Assembly (NCBI RefSeq): GCF_900101885.1
Contig: NZ_FNAN01000005.1
Span: 382,471-446,470, forward strand
DNA: 64,000 nucleotides
Reading direction: 5' to 3'
Source: Dyadobacter soli
Lineage (GTDB): Bacteria > Bacteroidota > Bacteroidia > Cytophagales > Spirosomataceae
The position numbers and the translations under genes were made by a program. A model generated the notes under the pieces. That model searched no databases, was not told where the DNA came from, and worked only from the letters and a program-made list of their open reading frames with translations. This document shows positions 50,059 through 59,401 of the stretch, piece by piece; position 1 is the stretch's first letter; each line of letters opens with the position of its first letter.

Positions 50059-52488
50059 TTACTTTCTGATCACCGCTTCAAATTCCCTTTCGTAGGTAGC
50101 AATCAATCGCTGCATGGTTTTGTCGATCACCTTGTCGGTAAGCGTCTGCTGCTCATCCTGCAAAATGAAGCTGATCGAGTACGATTTTTTGCCTTCCAGG
50201 TTAGCGCCTTCGTAAACATCGAACACGTTTACGGCACGAAGCAGGTTGCGCTCGGTTTTGTAAGCGGCCTGGCGAAGTTCTTCGAAAGTAACTTTCTTGT
50301 TCAGCACCACGGAAAGGTCGCGGCGTACTTCCGGGAACTTCGGTACTTCGGTATAAGCCACCGCGGCGCTGTATTGGCGGAGCAGGTATTCCCAATCGAA
50401 ATCGGCATAATAAACCGGCGCTTTGATGTCCAGCTTTTTGGCAATGGCCGCATTCAGCAAACCAAAGGATACAACCGGTTTTTTATTGGCAAATAATGTA
50501 AGCCCGCTTTTGAAAATGGCATTGTCCGCTTCCTGTTTCTGCACATCCCTGATTTTCATCGAAGTCAAAACCTGGTTCACGAATGCAGCCAGGTCATGGA
50601 AAACCACTTCGCGTGACTTTTCGAACCAACTTTCCTGGGTGATATTACCCGTTAGGAATACTGAAAGGCGCTCTTTTTCAATGTATTTGCCGTCGATTTC
50701 GTGATAGGTTTTGCCAAATTCGAATACTTTCAAATCCTTCTGGCGGCGGTTGCTGTTGTAGGCGATCACTTCCAGGCCGGAGAAAAGCAGCGTCTGGCGC
50801 ATGACCGAAAGGTCTTCGCTCAAATAGTTCAGGATTTTAATCGGGTTACCCGCAAGCGCTTCGCCCAATGTAGCCTGGTACTCCGGTTTGGTCAACGAGT
50901 TGTTGATCATTTCATTGAAACCATTGCCTACCAAAAGTTCCGACACGCGCAGTTTCAGCTTTTCAGGATCGTTAACCGGGAAATCCGAGAGGTAATCCGA
51001 GCTCAATGCGTCCGAAAGCTCTACCTGGCCGAAGCCGTAAATGCGCAGAACCTCTTCAATCACATCGGCCTCACGCTGCACGTCTACGCGGTAAGGCGGC
51101 ACGATCGCCGTAAAACCGGTTTCTGTTTCCTCGGTAACCTTAATATCCAGGCTTTCCAGAATGCTTTTGATCAGGTCTTTTTCAAGTCCCTTGCCGATCA
51201 GCCGGTCGATGTTTTTATACTTCATATTTACCTTGAAATCCGCGATCGGCTCAGGGTAAATGTCGATAATGTCGGATGAAATGCTGCCGCCGGCTATTTC
51301 CTGGATCAGCAACGCAGCCCTTTTCAATGCGAAAAGCGGCATATTCGGGTCGGTACCACGTTCGAAACGGAACGACGAATCGGTTTTCAATGCGAAACGC
51401 TGCGCGGTCCTGCGTACCCACACGGGCGAGAAGTAGGCCGATTCCAGGAAAATCGAAGTAGTCGTTTCGGTAACGCCGGATGTCAATCCGCCGAAAACAC
51501 CGGCAATGCACATCGGCTCGGGGTTCCCGTCGACGCCTTCGCTGCAAATTATCAGGTCGTTCGCAGAGATTTTACGCTCTACGCCGTCCAAAGTCACGAA
51601 TGGCGTGTTCTCGGCAACGGTCGTAACAATCACTTTCTTGCCTAAAACCTTATCCGCATCGAATGCATGCATCGGCTGGCCGAGCTCGTGGCAGATATAA
51701 TTGGTAATGTCGACGATATTATTGATCGCGCGGATGCCGATCGTTTGCAGGCGCTGCTTCAACCATTCCGGCGATTCGGCGACTGTAATGCCCGAAATCG
51801 TCAGACCGGTGTAGCGAGGGCAGGCCTCGGAGTTGCGAACTTCTACCGGAATCGGCAAAGTTTGATTATCTACTTTAAATGCCTCCACCGATGGCAACGT
51901 GATCTCGCGCTTCAAAACCGCTTTCAAATCACGTGCGACGCCATAATGCGAAGCCGCGTCCGCGCGGTTAGGCGTAAGACCGATCTCGATCAGGTAATCG
52001 GAGGAAATGCCGAAATATTCAGCGGCAGGCGTGCCGTTAGGTAGGTCGGTATCGAGTACGAGAATGCCGTCGTGCGACGTTCCAACACCGAGCTCGTCTT
52101 CTGCGCAAATCATCCCTTCGGATAATGCACCCCGGATTTTGGATTTTTTCAAAACCAGCGGCTGGTCGCTGCCGGTCGGATGTAATGTAGCGCCCACGGT
52201 CGCGACGATCACTTTCTGGCCCGCAGCCACATTCGCTGCGCCGCAAACGATGGATAGGGGCGTTTCGCCGCCTACATCAACGGTCGTAAGACTCAGCCGG
52301 TCGGCTTCCGGGTGCTTTTCACGCGTCAGTACTTCACCGATCACCACGCCCTGCAAGCCGCCTTTTATCGATTCGATCTCTTCAATACCTTCGACTTCCA
52401 GCCCGGTACCCGTTAGCAAACGGTCGATTTCCTCGGGTGTTTCGTTTAGTTCAATTAAATCTTTAAGCCACTTATAAGAGATCTTCAT
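50059..52488 (-). CDS. pheT: Phenylalanyl-tRNA synthetase beta subunit
   Basis: 809 aa beta chain of the tetrameric enzyme that charges tRNA-Phe. The N-terminal EMAP-like tRNA-binding domain shows GVVIGEVLTREKHPEADRLSL. The B3/B4 editing domain has ISGITVAESPEW and VDITNYICHELGQPMHAFDADK, the B5 domain includes VPPYRVDVQREADVIEEVLRIYG, and the C-terminal ferredoxin-like anticodon domain holds VPKFPEVRRDLSVVL. The length is normal. The alpha subunit gene (pheS) is not in this window. Confidence 0.95.
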   Translation of the reverse strand: MKISYKWLKDLIELNETPEEIDRLLTGTGLEVEGIEEIESIKGGLQGVVIGEVLTREKHPEADRLSLTTVDVGGETPLSIVCGAANVAAGQKVIVATVGATLHPTGSDQPLVLKKSKIRGALSEGMICAEDELGVGTSHDGILVLDTDLPNGTPAAEYFGISSDYLIEIGLTPNRADAASHYGVARDLKAVLKREITLPSVEAFKVDNQTLPIPVEVRNSEACPRYTGLTISGITVAESPEWLKQRLQTIGIRAINNIVDITNYICHELGQPMHAFDADKVLGKKVIVTTVAENTPFVTLDGVERKISANDLIICSEGVDGNPEPMCIAGVFGGLTSGVTETTTSIFLESAYFSPVWVRRTAQRFALKTDSSFRFERGTDPNMPLFALKRAALLIQEIAGGSISSDIIDIYPEPIADFKVNMKYKNIDRLIGKGLEKDLIKSILESLDIKVTEETETGFTAIVPPYRVDVQREADVIEEVLRIYGFGQVELSDALSSDYLSDFPVNDPEKLKLRVSELLVGNGFNEMINNSLTKPEYQATLGEALAGNPIKILNYLSEDLSVMRQTLLFSGLEVIAYNSNRRQKDLKVFEFGKTYHEIDGKYIEKERLSVFLTGNITQESWFEKSREVVFHDLAAFVNQVLTSMKIRDVQKQEADNAIFKSGLTLFANKKPVVSFGLLNAAIAKKLDIKAPVYYADFDWEYLLRQYSAAVAYTEVPKFPEVRRDLSVVLNKKVTFEELRQAAYKTERNLLRAVNVFDVYEGANLEGKKSYSISFILQDEQQTLTDKVIDKTMQRLIATYEREFEAVIRK

Positions 52489-52610
52489 GCGAATGCTTTA
52501 ATAACAATAAAAAATCAGGCGCGGGAAATGGAGCCTGTTTGCAAAATTAATGATTTAGTTTGAACGGCATTCGGCCAGATTGCGCCGCGTGCGTGTTTTT
52601 TATCAGGCTA

Positions 52611-53264
52611 TCACTCCTCGTGCGTAGCTTCTTCGGTTACTTCGCCTGCGTGAATGGCGACTGTCAATGTATTTTCGGCAGGCGGTACCGGGCAGGCGTA
52701 GCTTTCCTGGTAGGCACAATAGGGGTTATACGCCTTGTTGAAGTCGAGCACGATGGTGTTGTTCTTGATCTGATCCGCCGGATAATCGAGGTATCGGCCG
52801 CCTCCGTAAGTCTCCTTGCCGCTGGTACCATCGCGGAAAAGGACCGAAATAGTGCCTTCATTCTTTAATAACAGTAGTTTTTGAGGCTGACCTTCGACGC
52901 TGAAATTGGCGTAGCCGTATTTTTCATATTTCTCGCTCGTGCCGTCAGTATATTTCACGATTACCTCCTTATCGTCCTGCATATAAGGCGAAATATTGGC
53001 CTTGATGCGGAAACCGAGGTTGGGTTCGAAATAATGCAGGCCGTGAAATGCTTCCTTGTCCTTGATCGGCGAGTCGTCGCCGGATTTGAACTGCTCGTCT
53101 TTGGCGGTACGTTCTTCGAGGATCTTGGTTTTATAGGCTGCCGGGTTGGCTGCGATGGCATCGTCGGAGCTGCTTGCGCCGCCCAGGTTTTCAATAATGA
53201 AGTAAGCAAGGATCGCAATGAACATGGCGATCGTGCTGTATCGGATCACTTTATTTTTGAACAT
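52611..53264 (-). CDS. DUF1684 family protein (second copy), membrane-anchored
   Basis: 217 aa from the ATG at 53264 (MFKNKVIRY); a longer frame to 53375 begins upstream in sequence that does not resemble the family. It has an N-terminal signal-anchor helix (TIAMFIAILAYFIIE) and the DUF1684 hallmarks ETYGGGRYLDYP, LDFNKAYNPYCAYQ and CPVPP. The paralog at 4558-5178 shares these blocks but has a cleavable signal. The family's function is unknown. Transcribed leftward, toward pheT. Confidence 0.85.
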   Translation of the reverse strand: MFKNKVIRYSTIAMFIAILAYFIIENLGGASSSDDAIAANPAAYKTKILEERTAKDEQFKSGDDSPIKDKEAFHGLHYFEPNLGFRIKANISPYMQDDKEVIVKYTDGTSEKYEKYGYANFSVEGQPQKLLLLKNEGTISVLFRDGTSGKETYGGGRYLDYPADQIKNNTIVLDFNKAYNPYCAYQESYACPVPPAENTLTVAIHAGEVTEEATHEE

Positions 53265-53352
53265 AACAAGGATTATTGGGTAATCGGACTGCAAACTTAC
53301 ACCCGATCGCGCGCTTTGAAAAAGTATGGGAGGTTTATTTACTTTTTTGGAA

Positions 53353-53360
53353 TAATTTTG
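53353..53360 (+). promoter_or_regulatory. Bacteroidota -7 box TAATTTTG before the receiver gene
   Basis: Exact TAnnTTTG match 91 bases before the ATG at 53452. The -33 partner is unclear. Confidence 0.5.
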
Positions 53361-53451
53361 AAACTTCGCGACCATCGGGTTTGCGATGTTGGTTGAAATA
53401 TATCTAAATTGACCTGGGAAAAAACTTTAAACACAATACCTGCCCCATTGT

Positions 53452-53829
53452 ATGTCATACACAAAACGAGTACTCATTGCCGAAGACAGTTCAGTTATTC
53501 AAAACCTGGCGAGGAAGATTCTTGAATTTCAGCATTATGAAATCACTTCCGTGAAAAACGGCGAACAAGTGCTTCAACTGCTTGAAAAAGAGGATTTTGA
53601 TATCATTTTGCTCGATATCAATATGCCTGTGATGGATGGAATGGAATGTGCAAGAAGCATCCGCAAATTGTCCGACGAGAAGAAAGCGAAAACGCCGATC
53701 GTAGCAATTACGGGCAATGCCAAAAATTATTCAGACGAAGATTTCAAAGAAGCAGGATTTGACGATGCGCTGATGAAGCCATTGAATTTCGACCGCCTGG
53801 TTGAAGTGGTGGCGCATCTGACAGAATAA
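53452..53829 (+). CDS. Single-domain response regulator
   Basis: 125 aa CheY-like receiver with no output domain. The phosphorylation site is D55 in ILLDINMP, with the acidic pair E11/D12, T87 in AITGNA and K109 in ALMKPLNF, all in canonical positions. Such receivers relay phosphate to other proteins or act by protein binding. No histidine kinase gene is adjacent, so the partner is unknown. The MBL hydrolase gene starts 7 bases after its stop, suggesting one transcript. Confidence 0.92.
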   Translation: MSYTKRVLIAEDSSVIQNLARKILEFQHYEITSVKNGEQVLQLLEKEDFDIILLDINMPVMDGMECARSIRKLSDEKKAKTPIVAITGNAKNYSDEDFKEAGFDDALMKPLNFDRLVEVVAHLTE

Positions 53830-53836
53830 ACACCTG

Positions 53837-54598
53837 ATGAGGATTACATTTTTAGGAACCGGCACATCGCAGGGAATACCCGTTATTGCCTGCGAATGTG
53901 TCGTTTGCCGTTCTAATGACCAGCATGACAAGCGTTTACGCACTTCCGTGTGGATTCAGGCCCACGGCAAATCGTTCGTCATCGATACCGGCCCCGACTT
54001 CCGGCAGCAAATGCTCCGCGCCAATGTGAAGGACCTGGACGCCGCTATTTTCACCCACCAGCATAAGGACCATACCGCCGGCCTGGACGACATCCGTGCA
54101 TTCAACCACCGCCAGCAAATGGATATTCCGCTGTACGGCAGGCAGGAGGTGTTGAACCAGATCAAAACGGAGTTCGCCTACGCATTTGCTGAAAAGCGCT
54201 ATCCCGGCGTACCGCATTTCTCTTTACATCCCATTGAGAACGAACCGTTTGAAGTAGAGGGCGTAAATATCATCCCTATCGAGGTAATGCACCATAAGCT
54301 GCCCGTTTATGGTTACCGCATCGGCGATTTTACCTACATTACCGACGCGAACTATATTTCCGAAGAAGAGCAGGAGAAGATCAAAGGCTCGCGCGTGCTC
54401 GTGCTCGATACGCTTCAAAAAGAGCCGCACCTTTCGCATTTCACACTTTCACAAGCGCTGGAATTGATCGATAAACTGAATGTGCCGGAGGCTTACCTGA
54501 CGCACATCAGCCACAAGCTCGGCCTGCACGCAGTCGTAGAAAGCGAATTGCCGCCGCACGTCCATCTGGCGTACGACGGGCTTGTGCTGGATTTGTGA
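53837..54598 (+). CDS. MBL-fold hydrolase, PhnP-like
   Basis: 253 aa metallo-beta-lactamase-fold phosphodiesterase-like enzyme. The zinc motif is H74-x-H76-x-D78-H79 (FTHQHKDHTAGLDD). The N-terminal FLGTGTSQGIPVIACECVVC carries the Cys residues that in PhnP hold a structural zinc. PhnP itself cleaves cyclic phosphate diesters; the substrate here is not known. It ends two bases before the stop of the convergent sulfite-oxidase-like gene. Confidence 0.88.
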   Translation: MRITFLGTGTSQGIPVIACECVVCRSNDQHDKRLRTSVWIQAHGKSFVIDTGPDFRQQMLRANVKDLDAAIFTHQHKDHTAGLDDIRAFNHRQQMDIPLYGRQEVLNQIKTEFAYAFAEKRYPGVPHFSLHPIENEPFEVEGVNIIPIEVMHHKLPVYGYRIGDFTYITDANYISEEEQEKIKGSRVLVLDTLQKEPHLSHFTLSQALELIDKLNVPEAYLTHISHKLGLHAVVESELPPHVHLAYDGLVLDL

Positions 54599-54600
54599 AA

Positions 54601-55293
54601 TTAGCTGTACCGGTCGTTCCTCCACGGGTAAGCCGTATTGGAATACCCTCTCAACTCCCAGAATCCTAATTGGTTTTTAGGTAAAAACTGAATGCGGCTG
54701 ATCCATTTACTGCCTTTCCAGGCGTAAAGCTGCGGCGTGATCATGCGTACCGGGCCGCCGTGGTCGCGTTCGAGCGGTTTGCCGTCGGCGGTGTGGACGA
54801 GCAGCACATCCTCTTTCAATGCTTCTTCCAGCGAAAGGTTGGTCGTGTATTTATCGTAACCGTGGCAAAGCACGTGCGTCGCGGTCGGTTTGGGCATGAC
54901 CAATGCGGCAATATCGGCCAGGCGCACGCCTAACCACGGCACATCCATGCGTGACCATGTGGTTACACAATGAAAGTCACTGACGTCGTTCGTTTGGGGC
55001 AATGCCATGAACTCCTGCCAGGACAATGTAACCGGCGATTCCACCTCTCCGTCAATCACCAGCTTCCATTTGCTAAGTGGTACATCGGGTTTAAAACCGA
55101 GGTCGAGCACCGGCCATTTGACGGTCCTGGTCTGGCCTACGGGTAGTTGGGGCATTCCATGGCGGTTTGCCGCGCCGCTTCCCATGGGCCGGGTATCGGA
55201 AACGGACGGCGTTTCCGCCATTTGCTGCTCGAAGCGGGCTTTCAATTTCATCCGCGCTTCGACGATCTTATCGAGTTTGCTATTGTCTTCCAT
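54601..55293 (-). CDS. Sulfite oxidase-like molybdopterin enzyme
   Basis: 230 aa protein of the sulfite oxidase/YedY molybdenum-cofactor fold. The Moco-binding Cys is C109 in SDFHCVTTWSRMDVPWLGVRL, followed by DVLLVHTADGKPLERDHGGPVRM, a family signature. No Tat or Sec signal is present, so it is predicted to be cytoplasmic, unlike MsrP. The substrate is unknown; the family includes small stand-alone enzymes annotated as sulfite oxidase-like oxidoreductases. It lies 12 bases downstream of the DUF819 gene. Confidence 0.87.
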   Translation of the reverse strand: MEDNSKLDKIVEARMKLKARFEQQMAETPSVSDTRPMGSGAANRHGMPQLPVGQTRTVKWPVLDLGFKPDVPLSKWKLVIDGEVESPVTLSWQEFMALPQTNDVSDFHCVTTWSRMDVPWLGVRLADIAALVMPKPTATHVLCHGYDKYTTNLSLEEALKEDVLLVHTADGKPLERDHGGPVRMITPQLYAWKGSKWISRIQFLPKNQLGFWELRGYSNTAYPWRNDRYS

Positions 55294-55305
55294 GTGATCC
55301 GATGT

Positions 55306-56532
55306 TTAGGTGCTGATCCATTGCATCATTAAAGCAGTCAGATACCCTCCATAAGTTCCGATCGCGTAACCTAAAATTGCGAGCAGCACGCCCACGGGTG
55401 CGAGCGACGGATGAAATGCCGCCGCCACTACCGACGCCGAAGCGGAGCCGCCGACATTTGCCTGGCTGCCTACCGCCAGGAAGAAGAAAGGTATTTTAAG
55501 CCATTTGCAAGCAACAATGAGGATAATGCCGTGGATGGAGATCCATATTAGTCCAATGGCAAACAAACCCGGATTGTCGGCAACAGCGCCGAGATCCATT
55601 TGCATCCCAATGGTTGCAACCAGCACATAGAGAAACACCGAGCCTAATCTTGATGCACCGTAATATTCCAGTTTGCGTACGGGCGTGAGCGAGAGGAGTA
55701 TTCCTATTAATGTAGCAATGCTGATGACCCAGAAGAAGTTGGAAGTCAGACTGTACTTTTCAAGCGCAGGGTAATTTTGAGCTAAAAACGGGGTAATTAC
55801 TTCTGCCAAACCATGCGCAATACCTGTTGCGCCGAAACCCGCGGCGGCCAGGAAAATGTAATCGCGGAGCATCGGGTTTTGTTCGTTTGCCTTTTGATCG
55901 GAATCTAAATGCTCCTTCGCTTCCTGCACCGTGCGGCTGTCCGCGCCCAGGAACGCGTCCACACGTGAGGCGATGCCGGCGCCGTAGATCAATGCAGCCA
56001 TCCAGAGCTCGGCTATGAGCACATCCACGGCGACCATTTGCGAGAACAATGCATCGCTGGGATGGAACACCTCGCGTAATGCGGTCTGATTGGCCCCACC
56101 GCCGATCCAGCTGCCGGCAATCGTCGCTAATCCCCGCCAGACAGCGTCGGCCCCTTCGCCTGCAACCGTAGCCGGGCTGACCGTCCCGACGACCCACAAT
56201 GCCACCGGCCCGCCGATCATAATGCCCGCGGTGCCGATCAACATCGCTGCCAATGCTTTCGGGCCGAGCCGCGTCAGCGACTTCCAGTCCATCCCGACCG
56301 TAAAAAGCACAAGGCACGCGGGTAGGAAGTATTTGGAAACGACCGGGTAGAGCTGCGAAGTGACGCCGTTGATAATGCCGAGCGAGTTGAGCAGACCGGG
56401 TATGAAGTAGCACAGCAACAGCGGCGGGATGATATTGTAAAACCGTTTCCAGCCGGGCTGCGAAGCCGTGTAGAAAATTCCGGCCAGGATAAGCATTAAG
56501 AGTCCGAGCACTACGGCGTCGTTGGTAATCAT
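55306..56532 (-). CDS. DUF819 family membrane protein
   Basis: 408 aa with about ten hydrophobic segments, a YjcL/DUF819-type inner-membrane protein. It has WRGLATIAGSWIGGGANQTALREVF and SQANVGGSASASVVAAAFHPSLAPVG, both typical of this family. The repeated GGGAN and NVGGSAS motifs suggest an inverted-repeat transporter fold. Transport substrate unknown. It is cotranscribed with the downstream sulfite-oxidase-like gene, which may hint at sulfur-compound or amino-acid transport, but this is speculative. Confidence 0.82.
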   Translation of the reverse strand: MITNDAVVLGLLMLILAGIFYTASQPGWKRFYNIIPPLLLCYFIPGLLNSLGIINGVTSQLYPVVSKYFLPACLVLFTVGMDWKSLTRLGPKALAAMLIGTAGIMIGGPVALWVVGTVSPATVAGEGADAVWRGLATIAGSWIGGGANQTALREVFHPSDALFSQMVAVDVLIAELWMAALIYGAGIASRVDAFLGADSRTVQEAKEHLDSDQKANEQNPMLRDYIFLAAAGFGATGIAHGLAEVITPFLAQNYPALEKYSLTSNFFWVISIATLIGILLSLTPVRKLEYYGASRLGSVFLYVLVATIGMQMDLGAVADNPGLFAIGLIWISIHGIILIVACKWLKIPFFFLAVGSQANVGGSASASVVAAAFHPSLAPVGVLLAILGYAIGTYGGYLTALMMQWIST

Positions 56533-56679
56533 GCGTCAGAGTAGGAATAAGGGAAAGGTTAATGGGTAAAAATAGGTGAAATGTACCGGAAATGCATTCA
56601 TGCAAGACTTTTGGAAAATGATGCTTGTGTCTGAAATGACAGATTTGTACATTACAATTATATATCATTTACTTATATT

Positions 56680-57084
56680 ATGGCTGAACAGGCAGGCTAT
56701 TCCAATGCGGGTCTCGTCAAAAAGCTGGGTATCAAACCGGGCTTTAAAATCAGGCTTATCGACCCGCCGGAGCATTACTTTGACTTGCTGGAAGGGATTC
56801 CTGCCGATACCGGGTTCTTCGAAGAGCCGGAACAAGGAGTCGATTTCATCCACTATTTCACCCGAGACGCCACGGAGTTGGAAACGATGTTGCCTGCATT
56901 GAGAACTGAGATTGTTTCAAATGGTATGATCTGGGTTTCGTGGCCCAAAAAGGCATCCAAAGTACCGACTGATGTTACCGAGGATGTGATCCGTAATCTC
57001 GCACTATCGATTGGCCTGGTAGATGTGAAAGTGTGCGCGGTAGACGCCGGTTTGGTCGGGTTTGAAGTTGGTGATCAGGGTTAA
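56680..57084 (+). CDS. DUF3052 family protein
   Basis: 134 aa soluble protein. Matches the DUF3052 pattern: an N-terminal GYSNAGLVKKLGIKPGF, an acidic loop, YFTRDATELETMLPALR and then GMIWVSWPKKASKVPTDVTEDVIR, ending in DVKVCAVDAGLVGFE. Function unknown. Starts its own unit in the gap after the divergent DUF819 gene. The WG-repeat gene follows 14 bases later. Confidence 0.8.
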   Translation: MAEQAGYSNAGLVKKLGIKPGFKIRLIDPPEHYFDLLEGIPADTGFFEEPEQGVDFIHYFTRDATELETMLPALRTEIVSNGMIWVSWPKKASKVPTDVTEDVIRNLALSIGLVDVKVCAVDAGLVGFEVGDQG

Positions 57085-57098
57085 AGATCGATAGGGAT

Positions 57099-58151
57099 AT
57101 GTTTAAGATACCAAAGAAATATTTGTGGCTGATATTGCTGGGAAATCTGGCGTGTAGTGGGCTGGCGCGACGGAAAGATGAAAAACGCCGTGATTTGAAC
57201 GTCAAAGCAAGTATCACCGCAGTTATGGACACGACCGACGGCACTAAATATCTCCACTACTACAAATTGGCCAATGGTCAGGTGGTCGGGCAGGACAGTA
57301 TCTATGCATTTGACGCGATCTTTGACTGCGAAAGCGATGGGAAAATCCGTTTTCACGACCGGATTACGGATAAAGTAGGCTTTTTTGACAACAATGGCAG
57401 GGTTGTGGTGCCGGCCGTTTACAATGACGCTAGCAGGTTTCAAAACGGCATGGCGATGGTGATTAAGGATGCCAAACGGGTAGGCTGGGATGGGGAGGAT
57501 TGTGAAAAGGGCGATTGCGAGCATTGGTCATGGGAAGGTGGTAGTATGCTTCTGATCAACGCACGAAATGAAGTGCTGGTTGACAAGTTTGAAATGGAAG
57601 GGTATTCGGTAATCAACTGGTATTCTTTGCAAATGATGGATATTCCCGGGGACACCAGTCTGTATCGCTCGGTCAAAGGCAGGGGCGAGAAATGGTATGT
57701 ATTTGTGGATTATGAAAAGGAGTTCGATAGATGGTTCCGGGAAGAATATCTGGCCGCGTCGCAAGATCCTGCTAAACTGCGCGAATTCGCGCACGACTCA
57801 TTGGTCAATTCGTTGCCCGAATATGAAGAATGGGTGCGGATGTCGGGGGATGAGTTTATACAAAAATGTGGTAATCGTTTGACCTCCCGATTGCAACCGA
57901 TCCGCGATCGCACAATCCGGATTTTTACAGGCCTGACCATGTTTGGTCTAAATCCCTACATTCACACAGGCCCATCGTTTGAGCCTTTTTTCGACGGATG
58001 CATTCCGGGAGACGCCGGGCGCTATCCTGCATTCGATGTCACTTCGAATTTTATGGACAAAAGTGGCAAGCTCGAATACCAGGAACAATACTCCTTCCTG
58101 CGGACCGATAACGGCTACAAACTAATAGGTGTTTCCTGGCGTAATCCCTAG
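57099..58151 (+). CDS. WG-repeat-containing exported protein
   Basis: 350 aa with a probable signal peptide (LWLILLGNLACSG, possibly a weak lipobox). The N-terminal part has a WG-repeat-like segment, DKVGFFDNNGRVVVPAVYNDASRFQNGMA. The middle and C-terminal parts are unassigned, with many aromatic and acidic residues. WG repeats are beta-rich, often surface or periplasmic, and common in Bacteroidota. It is 14 bases downstream of the DUF3052 gene. The role is unknown. Confidence 0.7.
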   Translation: MFKIPKKYLWLILLGNLACSGLARRKDEKRRDLNVKASITAVMDTTDGTKYLHYYKLANGQVVGQDSIYAFDAIFDCESDGKIRFHDRITDKVGFFDNNGRVVVPAVYNDASRFQNGMAMVIKDAKRVGWDGEDCEKGDCEHWSWEGGSMLLINARNEVLVDKFEMEGYSVINWYSLQMMDIPGDTSLYRSVKGRGEKWYVFVDYEKEFDRWFREEYLAASQDPAKLREFAHDSLVNSLPEYEEWVRMSGDEFIQKCGNRLTSRLQPIRDRTIRIFTGLTMFGLNPYIHTGPSFEPFFDGCIPGDAGRYPAFDVTSNFMDKSGKLEYQEQYSFLRTDNGYKLIGVSWRNP

Positions 58152-58277
58152 CGAAACACGTTTTTTAGAAGTTAACAAAAAATAAATACTACAAATAGCG
58201 ATCCTTGCCGCGCCGGATGTTGTTGTCGGAAACGGAGCCAATCCGTTTTTAACCACCAAACATCCATAACCTTCACC

Positions 58278-58790
58278 ATGAATACGCAGGACGAAACCAC
58301 AGCCCTGAAAGCGGCCAGAGAAGTATTTGTTAAAATGGTAGTTTCCAACTGGGAGCTGCAAAACCAGCGCCTGAATGGCTGGCTGGCCAAATTGCCGGAA
58401 GAACGTTTAGCCGAGCCTGTCGCCGAAGGCAAAAACCGCGCGGTATACCTGCTGGGGCATTTGATCGCAGTGAACGACGGTATGATTTCGCTCCTGGGCC
58501 TTGGCGAGCGCCTTTACCCCGAGCTCGATGCGCTTTTCGTGCAAAATCCCGACCGTACATTCGACGAAATTCCCTCAGTAGCGGACCTGAAAGCCAAATG
58601 GGCCAACCTGAATGCGGTGCTGACCGGCTACTTCGCCGAACTCGATCCGGAAGAATGGTTCCGCAAGCATAATGCGATCTCCGATGAGGACTTTGCGCGA
58701 GAACCGCATCGTAACAAGCTTAATATATTGATTAACAGGACTAATCATGAAGCTTACCATCTTGGCCAGCTTATTTTTCTGAAAGCCTGA
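58278..58790 (+). CDS. DinB-superfamily protein
   Basis: 170 aa four-helix DinB/YfiT-like protein. The putative metal-binding His residues lie in YLLGHLIAVND and in NRTNHEAYHLGQL, the latter the family's C-terminal signature. Members act as thiol-dependent S-transferases or as unknown stress proteins; the function here is not known. Transcribed alone in the same direction as the genes on both sides. Confidence 0.85.
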   Translation: MNTQDETTALKAAREVFVKMVVSNWELQNQRLNGWLAKLPEERLAEPVAEGKNRAVYLLGHLIAVNDGMISLLGLGERLYPELDALFVQNPDRTFDEIPSVADLKAKWANLNAVLTGYFAELDPEEWFRKHNAISDEDFAREPHRNKLNILINRTNHEAYHLGQLIFLKA

Positions 58791-58877
58791 GATCGCTTTT
58801 AGAATGTTGTAAAAGTCAGGGAATTTGTAATATTTTACAGATTATTCACCACTCCATCAATCTCCATCACCATCACC

Positions 58878-59369
58878 ATGGCTGTATACAATCTATCATT
58901 GAATGGCAAAAAGGTGAAAGTCGATGTAGAACCCGATATGCCGCTGCTTTGGGTAATACGCGACTTTGCCGATTTGAAAGGGACCAAATTCGGGTGCGGA
59001 ATGGCGCTGTGCGGCGCCTGCACGATCCACCTGAACGGTCAGCCGGCACGGGCCTGCCAGACACCGGTTTCGAGTGTCGGGAAAAACGATAAAATCACTA
59101 CGATCGAAGGCATTGGCGAAGGCAAAATGAGCATTATCCAGAAGGCCTGGATAGAAGAACAGGTGCCGCAATGCGGTTACTGCCAGTCGGGGCAGATCAT
59201 GTCGGCGGCGGCGCTGCTCAAATCCAACCCGACGCCGTCGGATGCGGATATCGACGCGGCTATGAGCGGCAATTTGTGCCGTTGCGGTACTTACGACCGG
59301 ATCAGGAAGGCGATACATCGCGCGTCGGCCGAAATGAAGGTAGCCGACAAAGGGATCGGTCAGCGCTAA
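58878..59369 (+). CDS. (2Fe-2S)-binding subunit of a molybdenum hydroxylase (IorA-like)
   Basis: 163 aa small subunit with two [2Fe-2S] clusters: a plant-ferredoxin-like one ([16 protein letters not shown] plus the next Cys) and a helical one (CGYCQSGQ and [11 protein letters not shown]). It carries electrons from the molybdenum subunit encoded 32 bases downstream. No signal peptide is present, so if the complex is periplasmic it is exported together with its Tat-carrying partner. No FAD subunit gene is found in the locus, so the electron acceptor is likely a cytochrome or quinone system. Confidence 0.92.
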   Translation: MAVYNLSLNGKKVKVDVEPDMPLLWVIRDFADLKGTKFGCGMALCGACTIHLNGQPARACQTPVSSVGKNDKITTIEGIGEGKMSIIQKAWIEEQVPQCGYCQSGQIMSAAALLKSNPTPSDADIDAAMSGNLCRCGTYDRIRKAIHRASAEMKVADKGIGQR

Positions 59370-59401
59370 TGCCCATTCATCAACCTTAGCCACAGAAAAC
59401 A

